This document shows positions 1 through 7,377 of a DNA stretch of 13,862 nucleotides, piece after piece; within the stretch, counting starts at the first letter, position 1; each line of letters opens with the position of its first letter. Below the pieces are notes generated by a model. That model worked only from the letters and a program-made list of their open reading frames with translations. It was not told the DNA's origin and made no database searches. Source of the stretch: Draconibacterium sp. (GTDB lineage: Bacteria > Bacteroidota > Bacteroidia > Bacteroidales > Prolixibacteraceae); the NCBI GenBank assembly GCA_015493625.1, contig WGCT01000136.1:1-13862 (forward strand), read 5' to 3'. The position numbers and the translations under genes were made by a program.

Positions 1-713
1 CAGGCATAACTTATTCGCATGTCGTTTACAAATTCGGAAAGCGATTTGCCCGATTTCTGCTTAAAAAACCGGCAAAATGCCGAAGGGTGCATATTGGCAA
101 TCTCGGCTACTTTTTTTAACTCTATTTTTTTTAGATAACCGGAATTTATATAGTGCATTGTTTTTATTAACCGGTTGCTTGTAAAATCGTGATTTTCTGT
201 CTGGTAAAGTTCTCCGGCAAGCAGTTTGTATTTTCTGACTTTTGCCAATGTTTGCAAAATGTTTAGTAGCGAAATAGTGCGTTTAAACCCTTTCTGTTTT
301 GTGAGACTAAATAGTTGTGTTCTTATTTTTACCGAAAATGATTTGTTAAACCTTATCCCTCGCAACGAACGTTCGAGAAGTTCGCGTATTAAATGAAACT
401 CGGGGTACGAAGAGATAGCCTCTTTGAAAAAATCGTTCGAAAACTGAACAACAATATATTCAACTCCCGAATACTTATTGTTTTCTTCACTTTTCCAGTA
501 ATGCGGTAAATTTGAGCCTAGCAATACCAAATCGTTCGAGCTGAAAGTTTCTATACTGTCGGCAACAAAACTGGTGCCTTCTCCTTTATTTATAAAAAGA
601 AGCTCGTACTCGGAATGGAAATGCCACGGATATGTAAACGATGGTTTTTTTTGCCATTTTACTTTAACGGCTGCACGCCCGGGGAAATCAATATGTTCGT
701 GCATCATTCTCAT
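1..713 (-). CDS. AraC-family transcriptional regulator (C-terminus cut by window edge)
   Basis: The reverse strand reads open from an ATG at 713 to the window start, giving 237 codons. Seen: an N-terminal cupin-like sensor domain (roughly residues 25-75), with a WHFHSEYELL segment at 30-39 and LPHYW at 69-73. A helical linker follows, then the start of an AraC DNA-binding domain from about residue 180. Its first helix-turn-helix is visible (KKVAEIANMHPSAFCRFFK, 200-218, then SGKSLSEFVNDMR). The second helix-turn-helix lies beyond the window. Family knowledge: such proteins bind a small ligand, often a sugar, in the cupin and activate neighbouring genes. It is divergent from the catabolic series that begins at 870, so it is the likely local regulator (inference). 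In-frame ATGs at 707 and 704 are equally possible starts. The frame is open upstream to a stop near 750, but no better start codon was seen there. Confidence 0.9.
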   Translation of the reverse strand, partial: MRMMHEHIDFPGRAAVKVKWQKKPSFTYPWHFHSEYELLFINKGEGTSFVADSIETFSSNDLVLLGSNLPHYWKSEENNKYSGVEYIVVQFSNDFFKEAISSYPEFHLIRELLERSLRGIRFNKSFSVKIRTQLFSLTKQKGFKRTISLLNILQTLAKVRKYKLLAGELYQTENHDFTSNRLIKTMHYINSGYLKKIELKKVAEIANMHPSAFCRFFKQKSGKSLSEFVNDMRISYA

Positions 714-783
714 ACTCTCATCGTTTTGTAACTGTTTAATTGCACTAAAGTTGACAATTTAAAATAACAAAGCAATAGAAATG

Positions 784-791
784 CAAATATA
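784..791 (-). promoter_or_regulatory. Candidate -7 element for the AraC-family gene
   Basis: The reverse strand reads TATATTTG, an exact match to the Bacteroidetes -7 consensus TAnnTTTG, about 70 nt upstream of the regulator's ATG. No TTTG stands at the usual -33 distance; the nearest is about 13 nt upstream, which is too close. The match is short in AT-rich DNA, so it is a weak call. Confidence 0.3.
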
Positions 792-839
792 ATATAAATG
801 ATTGCAAAAGCAGTACTGTTTTCCTATGGATAATAGATA

Positions 840-847
840 TAAGTTTG
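840..847 (+). promoter_or_regulatory. Candidate -7 element for the catabolic gene series
   Basis: TAAGTTTG matches the Bacteroidetes -7 consensus TAnnTTTG exactly and lies 22 nt upstream of the ATG at 870, implying a short leader. The -33 region is poor (ACTG at 815-818). It shares the 156-bp divergent spacer with the regulator's own candidate promoter, as expected if the regulator controls this series. Confidence 0.35.
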
Positions 848-869
848 TAAGGGTTAAAAAATTGTAATT

Positions 870-1913
870 ATGACAAACGAACAGTGGGAACTGCTTTTAG
901 CAACCAGTAAAGGAGAAAATCAAAATAAACCAGTTACGGCATTTATTTCAGATAGCCCGTGGATTCCCGGATGGGCAGGAATATCAACACTTCAATATTA
1001 TTCTTCGGAAGAGATATGGTTTCAGGCAAATAAAAAGATGGTTGAAACGTTTCCCAATACAATTTTTATTCCCGGGTTTTGGTCGGAATTTGGAATGTGC
1101 ACCGAGCCTTCTGCATTTGGGGCAAAACTTATTTGGAATGAATACAGTTTGCCGCACGCCAACAAAATTCTTACCGATATTTCGGAAGCGGGGAAACTGA
1201 ATATTCCCAATCCGAAGACCGATGGGCTTTTGCCATTTATTGTTCAACGTCTGCTCAATTATCAGCAACCAATGCGGGAAATGGGGCACGAAGTTAAATT
1301 TGCAATTGCACGTGGCCCGTTAAATATTGCATCGTTTTTAATGGGAACCACAGAACTGATGATGGGATTTATGATGGATCCGGAAAACAGTAAAAAATTA
1401 CTTGAAACCATTACACAATTTACAATAAACTGGATTGAATACCAAAAAGAGATGTTCCCAAGTATTGAGGGAATTATGCTGCTCGACGATATTGTTGGTT
1501 TTGTTGGCGACGACGAATGTAAAGAGTATGCTGTTCCATACATAAAACGCATTTTTAATGCTTTCGATTCAAAGTTTAATCTTTTCCATAACGATGCTCC
1601 GGGTTTAATTTCGTCGCCCTACCTAAAAGAGATGGGAGTTGATTTGTTCAATTTTAGTTTCGAACACACGTTAACCGAAATTCGTAATTTGGCAGGGCCC
1701 GATGTTGCTCTGCTTGGAAACATTGCACCACGCGATATTCTGGCGCAGGGCACGCCGGAACAAGTACGGTTGGAAACCCGTAAAATAGTGAAGGATTTTG
1801 GAAACAACAACCGGATAATATGGTCGTGCGGAGGCGGGCTGCCGCAAGATGTAACCACAGAAAATATAAATGCGTTTATCAATACAATCAATAAAGAGGT
1901 ACCTGAATTATAG
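870..1913 (+). CDS. Uroporphyrinogen decarboxylase-fold protein, MtaA/CmuA-like methyltransferase type
   Basis: The 347-residue protein has no signal peptide and is predicted cytoplasmic. Overall pattern and length fit the URO-D family (PF01208), which includes heme-pathway HemE and the corrinoid:coenzyme-M methyltransferases MtaA, MtbA and CmuA. The HemE N-terminal substrate signature (MRQAGR-type) is absent; the N-terminus reads SDSPWIPGWAG at 28-38. The position of the methyltransferase zinc motif His-x-Cys...Cys is recognisable as His240-Asn-Asp242 and Cys320, so one Cys ligand is replaced by Asp. Family knowledge: these proteins move methyl groups between corrinoid proteins and thiols. 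No corrinoid protein, substrate methyltransferase or reactivase lies nearby, so demethylation of a methylated substrate is only a guess. The next gene starts 32 nt downstream, suggesting one transcript under the divergent AraC regulator. Confidence 0.82.
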   Translation: MTNEQWELLLATSKGENQNKPVTAFISDSPWIPGWAGISTLQYYSSEEIWFQANKKMVETFPNTIFIPGFWSEFGMCTEPSAFGAKLIWNEYSLPHANKILTDISEAGKLNIPNPKTDGLLPFIVQRLLNYQQPMREMGHEVKFAIARGPLNIASFLMGTTELMMGFMMDPENSKKLLETITQFTINWIEYQKEMFPSIEGIMLLDDIVGFVGDDECKEYAVPYIKRIFNAFDSKFNLFHNDAPGLISSPYLKEMGVDLFNFSFEHTLTEIRNLAGPDVALLGNIAPRDILAQGTPEQVRLETRKIVKDFGNNNRIIWSCGGGLPQDVTTENINAFINTINKEVPEL

Positions 1914-1945
1914 CGTTTTCTCAGATAAAATAATAGCTTTTTACG

Positions 1946-3187
1946 ATGAAATATAGTACTGCTATTCTGTTTCTTTTTTTCTCTCTCACTCTTTTTTCGC
2001 AAGAGCCGGTAAAATTTACCGTTCAATTCAGCGAGGATAGAATTGATGCTGTAATTTCGGTTTGTTTAGACGGATTAAATTATAACACCGACAAAAAAAA
2101 TCTGGTTTTATACGAAATAACAAAAAATGGAGAACAGCTTATCCCATCGCAAATTGAACACGGAAACCCGGCCGTTCTTTGGTTTGTTTTAAATGGTGTA
2201 TCAGAAAAGAACAGAAAAAGAGAGTTTGTACTAAAACATGAGAATCTTGAAAAATTAGTTGACTCGAAAATAGTTTTAAAAAAAGATTATAAAGATTTAA
2301 GTCTTTTAAAAGATAATCGGCTTATTTTAAAATACCGTTTTGTCACAACTTTTCCGCCCGATGGAGTAAACCCGATTTATAAACGTTCCGGCTATATTCA
2401 TCCGCTCACCTCTCCCGGTGGCGAGACACTTACACGCATTCAACCACCCGACCACCGGCACCACTACGGAATTTGGGGGCCATGGACAAAAACACATATC
2501 GATGGGCGCGAAGTGGACTTCTGGAATCTTGTAAAAGGTGAAGGAACAGTAAAATTTGCCGGATTTCTTTCGGAGTACGAAGGAGCTGTTTTTAGCGGTT
2601 TTAAAGCACTGCAACAACATATCGATTTTGGAGCAAAAGGAGCCGACCAAATTGCCATGAATGAGATTCTGGATGTACGTGCCTGGAATATTGGTGATAA
2701 AGTTTGGGTGGTCGATTACACAACTTCGTTAAATTGTCCGCTAAAAAACGGAATATTGCTCGATGCATACCGGTATGGTGGCGGAATTGGTTTCCGTGCA
2801 ACCGAAAAATGGAACAAAAGCAATTGCACGGTTCTTACTTCCGAGAATAAAACCCGGGTTGATGCCGACGGTTCGTATGCTCGTTGGTGTATTGTTGAAG
2901 GTGAATCGGGAACAAAAGAGGGACGTTCGGGAATTCTTTTTTTAAGTCACCCAGCAAACAGAATGCACCCCGAGCCAATGCGGGTTTGGCCTACAGATGC
3001 CAACAACGGGCGTGGCGATATGTATTTCGAATTTGTTCCCATTCGTCACGACGACTGGAAACTGGACTCGAAAAAAGAATACACACTAAAATACAGAATG
3101 GTAATTTTCGATGGGAAAATGGATGCAAAAACTGCTGAAATGTATTGGACCAGTTTTGCTTTTAACCCGAAGATTGAGTTTAAGTAG
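1946..3187 (+). CDS. Exported DUF6807 (so-called PmoA-like) family protein
   Basis: The 413-residue protein begins with a Sec signal peptide: MKYST, a hydrophobic stretch to about residue 17, then FSQ before the mature part. The conserved core covers roughly residues 130-410. It includes YIHPLTSPGGE (150-160), a histidine-rich PPDHRHHYGIW segment with His170, His172 and His173, then His184, and later a DAYRYGGGIGFR segment. This is the pattern of the family once labelled 'methane oxygenase PmoA' (PF14100, now DUF6807). It has nothing to do with particulate methane monooxygenase. Family knowledge: the biochemical function is not established, but these genes commonly accompany ThuA and Gfo/Idh/MocA genes in carbohydrate-degrading Bacteroidota, Planctomycetota and Verrucomicrobiota. 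The clustered histidines suggest a metal or sugar-binding site (inference). The N-terminal ~110 residues look like a separate beta-rich domain. It lies 67 nt before the ThuA gene. Confidence 0.85.
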   Translation: MKYSTAILFLFFSLTLFSQEPVKFTVQFSEDRIDAVISVCLDGLNYNTDKKNLVLYEITKNGEQLIPSQIEHGNPAVLWFVLNGVSEKNRKREFVLKHENLEKLVDSKIVLKKDYKDLSLLKDNRLILKYRFVTTFPPDGVNPIYKRSGYIHPLTSPGGETLTRIQPPDHRHHYGIWGPWTKTHIDGREVDFWNLVKGEGTVKFAGFLSEYEGAVFSGFKALQQHIDFGAKGADQIAMNEILDVRAWNIGDKVWVVDYTTSLNCPLKNGILLDAYRYGGGIGFRATEKWNKSNCTVLTSENKTRVDADGSYARWCIVEGESGTKEGRSGILFLSHPANRMHPEPMRVWPTDANNGRGDMYFEFVPIRHDDWKLDSKKEYTLKYRMVIFDGKMDAKTAEMYWTSFAFNPKIEFK

Positions 3188-3254
3188 GAAGATTTGCCAC
3201 TGATTTGTAGATTGAAAAATAAATATTAACAGTTATAATTTAATACATTACACA

Positions 3255-4016
3255 ATGAAAAAAATAGTTAGTTTGATTTTAATCGTTCTGCTGTCGGTTT
3301 CGTTTGCCGAAGCAAAAAAAGTAAGAGTAAAAGGGAAACACATTCTTATTTACACAAAAAACGGAAAAGGTTATGTTCACAAGAATATTGCCAACAGTGT
3401 AAAAGCAATAAAAGAGATTTGTGCCAAAGAGGGTATTATTGCTGATTCTTCTGACGACCCGGCAGTTTTTACTCCCGAGAACCTTGCAAAGTACGATGCG
3501 CTCTTCTTTTCGAACAGTAATAACAAAGGTTTCGATACCGAAGCACAGAAAAAAGCGTTTCAGGATTTTTGTCGCAGCGGAAAAGGATTTGGAGCGATTC
3601 ACTCGGCAAATGCAACCGAACGCGAGTGGCCATGGTACTGGCAACTGGTAGGAGGAAAATTTGTACGCCATGCTCCTAAACAGAAATTTGAGGTAATTGT
3701 GGTTGACCCCAATAACCCATCGACAGCACCATTACCAAAACATTGGGCGGTTGAAGATGAGTGTTATTACTCTAACCAATTAAATCCCGATATTCATGTT
3801 TTGCTTGCCGCCGATCTGACAACTGTTGAAGACAAAGGGAAAGCGGAATATCCCGGCGACACCTTTTACAAGAGTTTTCCACTTTGCTGGTGTCATAAGT
3901 TCGAAGGTGGACGACAATGGTATTCTGCACTGGGGCATCGACCTGAAGTTTATGATGACGAGACTTTCAGAGCTCATATCAGAGGTGGAATTCTTTGGAT
4001 TTTGGGAGTGGATTAG
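3255..4016 (+). CDS. Exported ThuA-like domain protein
   Basis: The 253-residue protein has a clear Sec signal peptide (MKKIVSLILIVLLSVSFAEA, cleavage likely after AEA at 20). The mature region matches the ThuA family (PF06283, class I glutamine amidotransferase-like fold). Visible signatures are a YDALFFSNSNN strand-loop, GKGFGAIHSAN before a WPWYWQLVGG segment, and a C-terminal LGHRPEVYDDETFRAHI helix followed by GGILWILG. Family knowledge: ThuA was named from a trehalose-utilisation locus, but the enzymatic role of ThuA-like domains is poorly defined. They recur beside Gfo/Idh/MocA oxidoreductases in sugar-degradation loci. Here the protein lies between a DUF6807 gene and a Tat-exported oxidoreductase, all predicted to work outside the cytoplasm. 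A role in handling an oxidised (keto) sugar intermediate is inference. A 138-bp spacer with a heptamer repeat separates it from the next gene. Confidence 0.9.
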   Translation: MKKIVSLILIVLLSVSFAEAKKVRVKGKHILIYTKNGKGYVHKNIANSVKAIKEICAKEGIIADSSDDPAVFTPENLAKYDALFFSNSNNKGFDTEAQKKAFQDFCRSGKGFGAIHSANATEREWPWYWQLVGGKFVRHAPKQKFEVIVVDPNNPSTAPLPKHWAVEDECYYSNQLNPDIHVLLAADLTTVEDKGKAEYPGDTFYKSFPLCWCHKFEGGRQWYSALGHRPEVYDDETFRAHIRGGILWILGVD

Positions 4017-4039
4017 GGAAAATTAACAAGCTGAGAAAA

Positions 4040-4074
4040 GAGTTCAGAGTTCAAAGTTCAGGGTTCAGAGTTCA
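4040..4074 (+). repeat. Five degenerate tandem heptamers (GAGTTCA type)
   Basis: Five adjacent 7-bp units are seen: GAGTTCA twice, then AAGTTCA, GGGTTCA and GAGTTCA again. Only the first two positions vary. They lie 24 bp after the ThuA stop and about 80 bp before the next start, so they are non-coding. No spacers exist, so this is not a CRISPR. No hairpin-plus-T-tract terminator was seen in the spacer. Confidence 0.8.
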
Positions 4075-4154
4075 AAAAGAACAAGTTTAAGCGAAATGTA
4101 AAATTTAGAGACAGTTAACAAATTAACATTCAGAGCAAACTTAAAAACAATAAT

Positions 4155-5531
4155 ATGAAACGAAGAAATTTTTTAAAAAACACAATGGCAACAACTGCCG
4201 GAGCAATAATCATTCCTTCGGTTGTTCCATCGTCGGTATTTGGTAAAAATGCACCGAGTAACAAAATTAATGTGGGCCAAATTGGTTGTGGCCGAATTGC
4301 ACAAACACACGATATGCCGGGAACATTGCAGCACGATGTTGCCCGAATGGTTGCCGTTTCAGATTTAGACAGCAACCGAATGAAAGACGGTAAAAAGTTG
4401 GTTGAGAATTTTTATAAGAAAAAAACCGGCAGCAATAATGCGGTTGATGTAAAAATGTACGGCGATTACAAAGAGATGCTTCTAAACAAAGACATCGATG
4501 CTGTAATTATTAGTACACCCGACCACTGGCACTCGCAACCGGCACTCGAAGCAGCACTTGCCGGTAAAGATATTTACCTGCAAAAACCAACTTCGCTTAC
4601 TGTTACCGAAGGCAGGCTTTTAAGCGATATCGTTCACCGTCAGGGAACAATTCTGCAAATGGGAACGCAACAACGTTCGATGCCTCAATTTAGGCGCGCT
4701 GCCGAGCTTGTTCGTAACGGAAGAATTGGGAAAATACATACCGTAAAAATTGGATTACCGGGCGACCCGGCGGGACCGGTTTTCGAAACTGGCCCTGTTC
4801 CTTCAACATTTAATTACAATATGTGGCTTGGCTCAACTCCTGAGATACCCTACCACGAAAAATTGGTACATCCGCAAAAAGGTTATAGTCGCCCAGGATG
4901 GTTGCGATACGAAAACTACGGAGCAGGAATGATTACCGGTTGGGGTCAACATCATTTCGATTCGGCAGCCTGGGGAATGGATACTGAACATACCGGACCA
5001 ATTTCGGTGGAAGCCGTTGCTCAATTCCCTAAATCGGGTACATGGAATGTACATGGCGATTTTATGGTAAAACAGGAGTATGAAAATGGAATTACCGTAT
5101 TTGTTAGCGGTGGTTATACAAATGGAGTAAGATACGAAGGAGAAGACGGTTGGGTTTTTGTGTCGAGAGGAAGTTATACCGCTTCGCCAAGCGACCCTGT
5201 AGACAAAGAAAAAAGCGCGAAAGCACTTAACGCCAGCGACCCAAAAATTCTTAACTCGGTAATCGGTCCCGACGAAATTCATCTATATAAAAGCGACGAG
5301 CAACATGGTAACTGGTTAGACTGTATTCAGTCGCGCAAACAGCCCATTTCGCCAATAGAAATTGGTCACCGCGCTTGTAGTATCTGTTTAATCAGCCACA
5401 TTGCAATGAAAGTTCCGGGTGTACTGAACTGGAATCCAAATACCGAACGATTTACGAATAACGATTTGGCCAACTCAATGTTAAGCCGCCCGCAACGGTA
5501 TCCGTACGGAACTGATTATGTAAAAAGGTAA
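4155..5531 (+). CDS. Tat-exported Gfo/Idh/MocA family oxidoreductase
   Basis: The 458-residue protein starts MKRRNFLK, a twin-arginine motif, followed by a hydrophobic stretch ending near VFG at 30. The Rossmann glycine motif GQIGCGRIA is at 41-49 with an acidic residue at the second strand end (Asp70). The STPDHWH segment (120-126) and QKP (143-145) occupy the usual EKP position, giving candidate catalytic Lys144. A later GWGQHHFDSAAW stretch supplies the Asp/His expected near the substrate. Family knowledge: these NAD(P)-dependent enzymes oxidise or reduce sugars and cyclitols. Exported members such as Zymomonas glucose-fructose oxidoreductase fold around their cofactor in the cytoplasm before Tat export, which fits the signal here. 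Likely role: oxidation of a sugar unit of the substrate in the periplasm (inference). Substrate unknown. Confidence 0.92.
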   Translation: MKRRNFLKNTMATTAGAIIIPSVVPSSVFGKNAPSNKINVGQIGCGRIAQTHDMPGTLQHDVARMVAVSDLDSNRMKDGKKLVENFYKKKTGSNNAVDVKMYGDYKEMLLNKDIDAVIISTPDHWHSQPALEAALAGKDIYLQKPTSLTVTEGRLLSDIVHRQGTILQMGTQQRSMPQFRRAAELVRNGRIGKIHTVKIGLPGDPAGPVFETGPVPSTFNYNMWLGSTPEIPYHEKLVHPQKGYSRPGWLRYENYGAGMITGWGQHHFDSAAWGMDTEHTGPISVEAVAQFPKSGTWNVHGDFMVKQEYENGITVFVSGGYTNGVRYEGEDGWVFVSRGSYTASPSDPVDKEKSAKALNASDPKILNSVIGPDEIHLYKSDEQHGNWLDCIQSRKQPISPIEIGHRACSICLISHIAMKVPGVLNWNPNTERFTNNDLANSMLSRPQRYPYGTDYVKR

Positions 5532-5594
5532 GGGTTAAATATTATTTACATTTCCGGAAAAGATTTCAGAAATAAAATTGCCGGTATACTCAAT

Positions 5595-5790
5595 CCACAT
5601 AGTTTTTCGAGTTACATTTTTTATTAATGGTTCGGTACATTTTTATAAACATCTCATAAACAGAGAATTACAAGACTCAAAGTGGTTGTCGTAATTTGCT
5701 AAAAATCAGACCTTTGCGACTTTGCGGCTTTGCGAGAAACAAAAATTTAACGAAGTATTGGTTTTATAGAGAACCCGAAAAACTACGTGG
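5595..5790. repeat. Imperfect long inverted-repeat element in the 374-bp intergenic gap
   Basis: Arms 5595-5613 and 5772-5790 are reverse complements at 17 of 19 positions (CCACATAGTTTTTCGAGTT against the reverse complement of the right arm). The similarity extends inward at lower identity for about 31 nt, strongest over the innermost 19 nt (about 15 matches), giving arms of roughly 50 nt (5595-5644 and 5741-5790). The centre carries the octamer tandem repeat. No ORF of note was seen in the 5532-5905 gap. The layout resembles a MITE or a long palindromic intergenic repeat; no clear target-site duplication was seen. It may also form a large RNA hairpin between the two oxidoreductase genes. Element class is inference. 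Confidence 0.6.
5712..5735 (+). repeat. Three tandem octamers (CTTTGCGA/G)
   Basis: Three contiguous 8-bp units are present: CTTTGCGA, CTTTGCGG, CTTTGCGA. They sit between the arms of the surrounding inverted repeat and are clearly richer in G+C than the flanking DNA. No coding frame uses them. Confidence 0.8.
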
Positions 5791-5837
5791 AATAAATATG
5801 AAATATTTTTAAAACTATTTCTTCATTAGCCGAAATA

Positions 5838-5868
5838 TTGTTCTGCCACGATAATAATCGTAAATTTA
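5838..5868 (+). promoter_or_regulatory. Candidate Bacteroidetes-type promoter for the lipoprotein oxidoreductase gene
   Basis: TTG at 5838-5840 and TAAATTTA at 5861-5868 (one mismatch to TAnnTTTG) are separated by 20 nt, close to the usual -33/-7 spacing. The gene starts 37 nt further on. It suggests the last two genes of the series can be transcribed separately from the first four. Confidence 0.35.
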
Positions 5869-5905
5869 CAAGCAAAAAATATAAACCATTTAACCATTTC
5901 AAGAA

Positions 5906-7315
5906 ATGAAAAAAATACATTTACTCGTTCTGTCTGTTGCAGTTGCTTTTACAGCTTGCACCGGAGGCGGCCAAAAGAAAACAGAAACCAATAAAAAACA
6001 GAGTATGTTTACAGGAGCTAAAGGCGAAGTAAAATTAATGACACTTGATCCGGGGCATTTTCATGCCTCATTGGTTCAAAAAGTTATGTACGACCAAATT
6101 GACCCCACAGTGTACGTTTTTGCACCTAAAGGGCCCGATGTACAAGAACATTTAAAACGAATTGAGAGCTACAACACCCGTGCAGAGAATCCAACATCGT
6201 GGATTGAAAAAGTATATTTGGGAGATGATTTTTTCGAAAAAATGATTTCTGAAAAACCGGGGAATGTAATGGTAGTTTCGGGAAATAACGCAAAAAAGAC
6301 CGAGTATATTTTAAAAACCGTTGAAGCGGGAATTAATGTGTTGGCCGACAAACCCATGGTTATAAACCCCGATGAGTTTCCAAGACTTGAACAAGCTTTT
6401 AAAGTTGCCGGCGAAAAAGGTGTTTTACTATACGACATAATGACTGAGCGACATGAGGTTACAACAAAAATACAGCGCGAATTATCGAAAATACCCGAAG
6501 TTTTTGGAACCTTGTTAAAAGGTACAGCAGAAAATCCTGCAATTACAAAAGAGAGTGTACATCACTTTTTTAAATATGTTTCGGGAAAAGCATTAATTCG
6601 TCCGGCGTGGTTTTTCGATGTAACCCAACAGGGAGAAGGAATTGTTGATGTAACAACACATCTCGTCGATTTAATTCAATGGGAAGCTTTTCCGGAAGTT
6701 ACACTTGCTAAATCGGATGTAAATATTGTTTCTGCAAAACATTGGACTACCGACCTCACTCCCAAAATGTTTAAAAAAGTTACCGGCCTCGATAGCTATC
6801 CCGGGTATCTTCAAAAAGCGATAAAAGACGACACGCTAAAAGTTTACAGCAACGGAGAAATTAACTACACGTTAAAAGGAGTTCATGCAAAAGTATCGGT
6901 GGCTTGGCATTTTCAGGCTCCCGAAGGAACTGCCGACACGCACTACTCAATTATGCGAGGTACAATGTGTAACCTTATTATTAAGCAGGGGCAAGAGGAA
7001 GGTTATAAACCAAAACTGTATGTTGAAGCAACTGTTAAAGATGGGTTGGAAACTTTTGCCGGCGGTCTGGGAAAAGCAATAAATCAAGATCTGGCAGTAA
7101 TGTATCCGGGGTTAAAACTAAAAAAACTCAGCGACAGACTTTGGACTGTTGAAATTCCCGATAAATATAAAGTTGGCCACGAAGCTCATTTCGGACAGGT
7201 TACACAAAAATATCTACGCTACCTTAAAATGGGACATTTACCCGAATGGGAAGTGCCCAATATGATTGTTAAATATTATACAACCACCGAAGGAATGAAA
7301 GTCGCTTTGAAATAG
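5906..7315 (+). CDS. Lipoprotein Gfo/Idh/MocA homologue with Oxidoreduct_C-type C-terminal domain
   Basis: The 469-residue protein has a lipoprotein signal peptide with lipobox FTAC, placing the lipidated Cys at 18. The residues after it (TGGGQKKTE) lack the acidic surface-export pattern of Bacteroidetes, so periplasm-facing anchoring is more likely. The Rossmann region begins near 43, but the usual GxGxxG is replaced by LDPGHFHASL (47-56). An ADKPM segment at 147-151 keeps the catalytic-type Lys149. The remainder resembles the 'putative oxidoreductase C-terminal' domain (PF16490). Family knowledge: these proteins occur in carbohydrate loci with no assigned reaction. The signal has KK rather than RR, so Sec export is expected, and a cofactor could not be preloaded. 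With the altered glycine loop, NAD(P)-dependent activity is uncertain. It ends 62 nt before the hydrolase gene. Confidence 0.85.
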   Translation: MKKIHLLVLSVAVAFTACTGGGQKKTETNKKQSMFTGAKGEVKLMTLDPGHFHASLVQKVMYDQIDPTVYVFAPKGPDVQEHLKRIESYNTRAENPTSWIEKVYLGDDFFEKMISEKPGNVMVVSGNNAKKTEYILKTVEAGINVLADKPMVINPDEFPRLEQAFKVAGEKGVLLYDIMTERHEVTTKIQRELSKIPEVFGTLLKGTAENPAITKESVHHFFKYVSGKALIRPAWFFDVTQQGEGIVDVTTHLVDLIQWEAFPEVTLAKSDVNIVSAKHWTTDLTPKMFKKVTGLDSYPGYLQKAIKDDTLKVYSNGEINYTLKGVHAKVSVAWHFQAPEGTADTHYSIMRGTMCNLIIKQGQEEGYKPKLYVEATVKDGLETFAGGLGKAINQDLAVMYPGLKLKKLSDRLWTVEIPDKYKVGHEAHFGQVTQKYLRYLKMGHLPEWEVPNMIVKYYTTTEGMKVALK

Positions 7316-7377
7316 GGGATTTAAAAATCTTCTGCCATAAAGGGAAAAACTTTTTTTACATTTTAAGAACTATTCAA

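Noticed and set aside
574..762. 62-codon plus-strand open frame near the start
   Set aside because: It lies entirely opposite the N-terminal part of the AraC-family gene and has no family features; the reverse-strand reading is far better supported.
782..806. TGCAA ... TTGCA inverted repeat as an operator in the divergent spacer
   Set aside because: The arms are only 5 bp in AT-rich DNA, and AraC-family operators are usually longer direct repeats; not distinguishable from chance.
870..1913. Assignment as true HemE uroporphyrinogen decarboxylase
   Set aside because: The HemE N-terminal arginine signature is missing and the C-terminal pattern fits MtaA-type methyltransferases; the context is catabolic, not heme synthesis.
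1619..2026. 135-codon reverse-strand open frame, and a similar 149-codon frame at 4833-5282
   Set aside because: Both are antisense shadows of well-recognised genes and encode no recognisable domain.
1946..3187. Methane monooxygenase subunit (PmoA)
   Set aside because: The family name is a historical mislabel. The protein is exported, not an integral membrane subunit, and no pmoB or pmoC is nearby.
4040..4074. CRISPR-like array
   Set aside because: The units are 7 bp, contiguous and without spacers, and there are no cas genes in the window.
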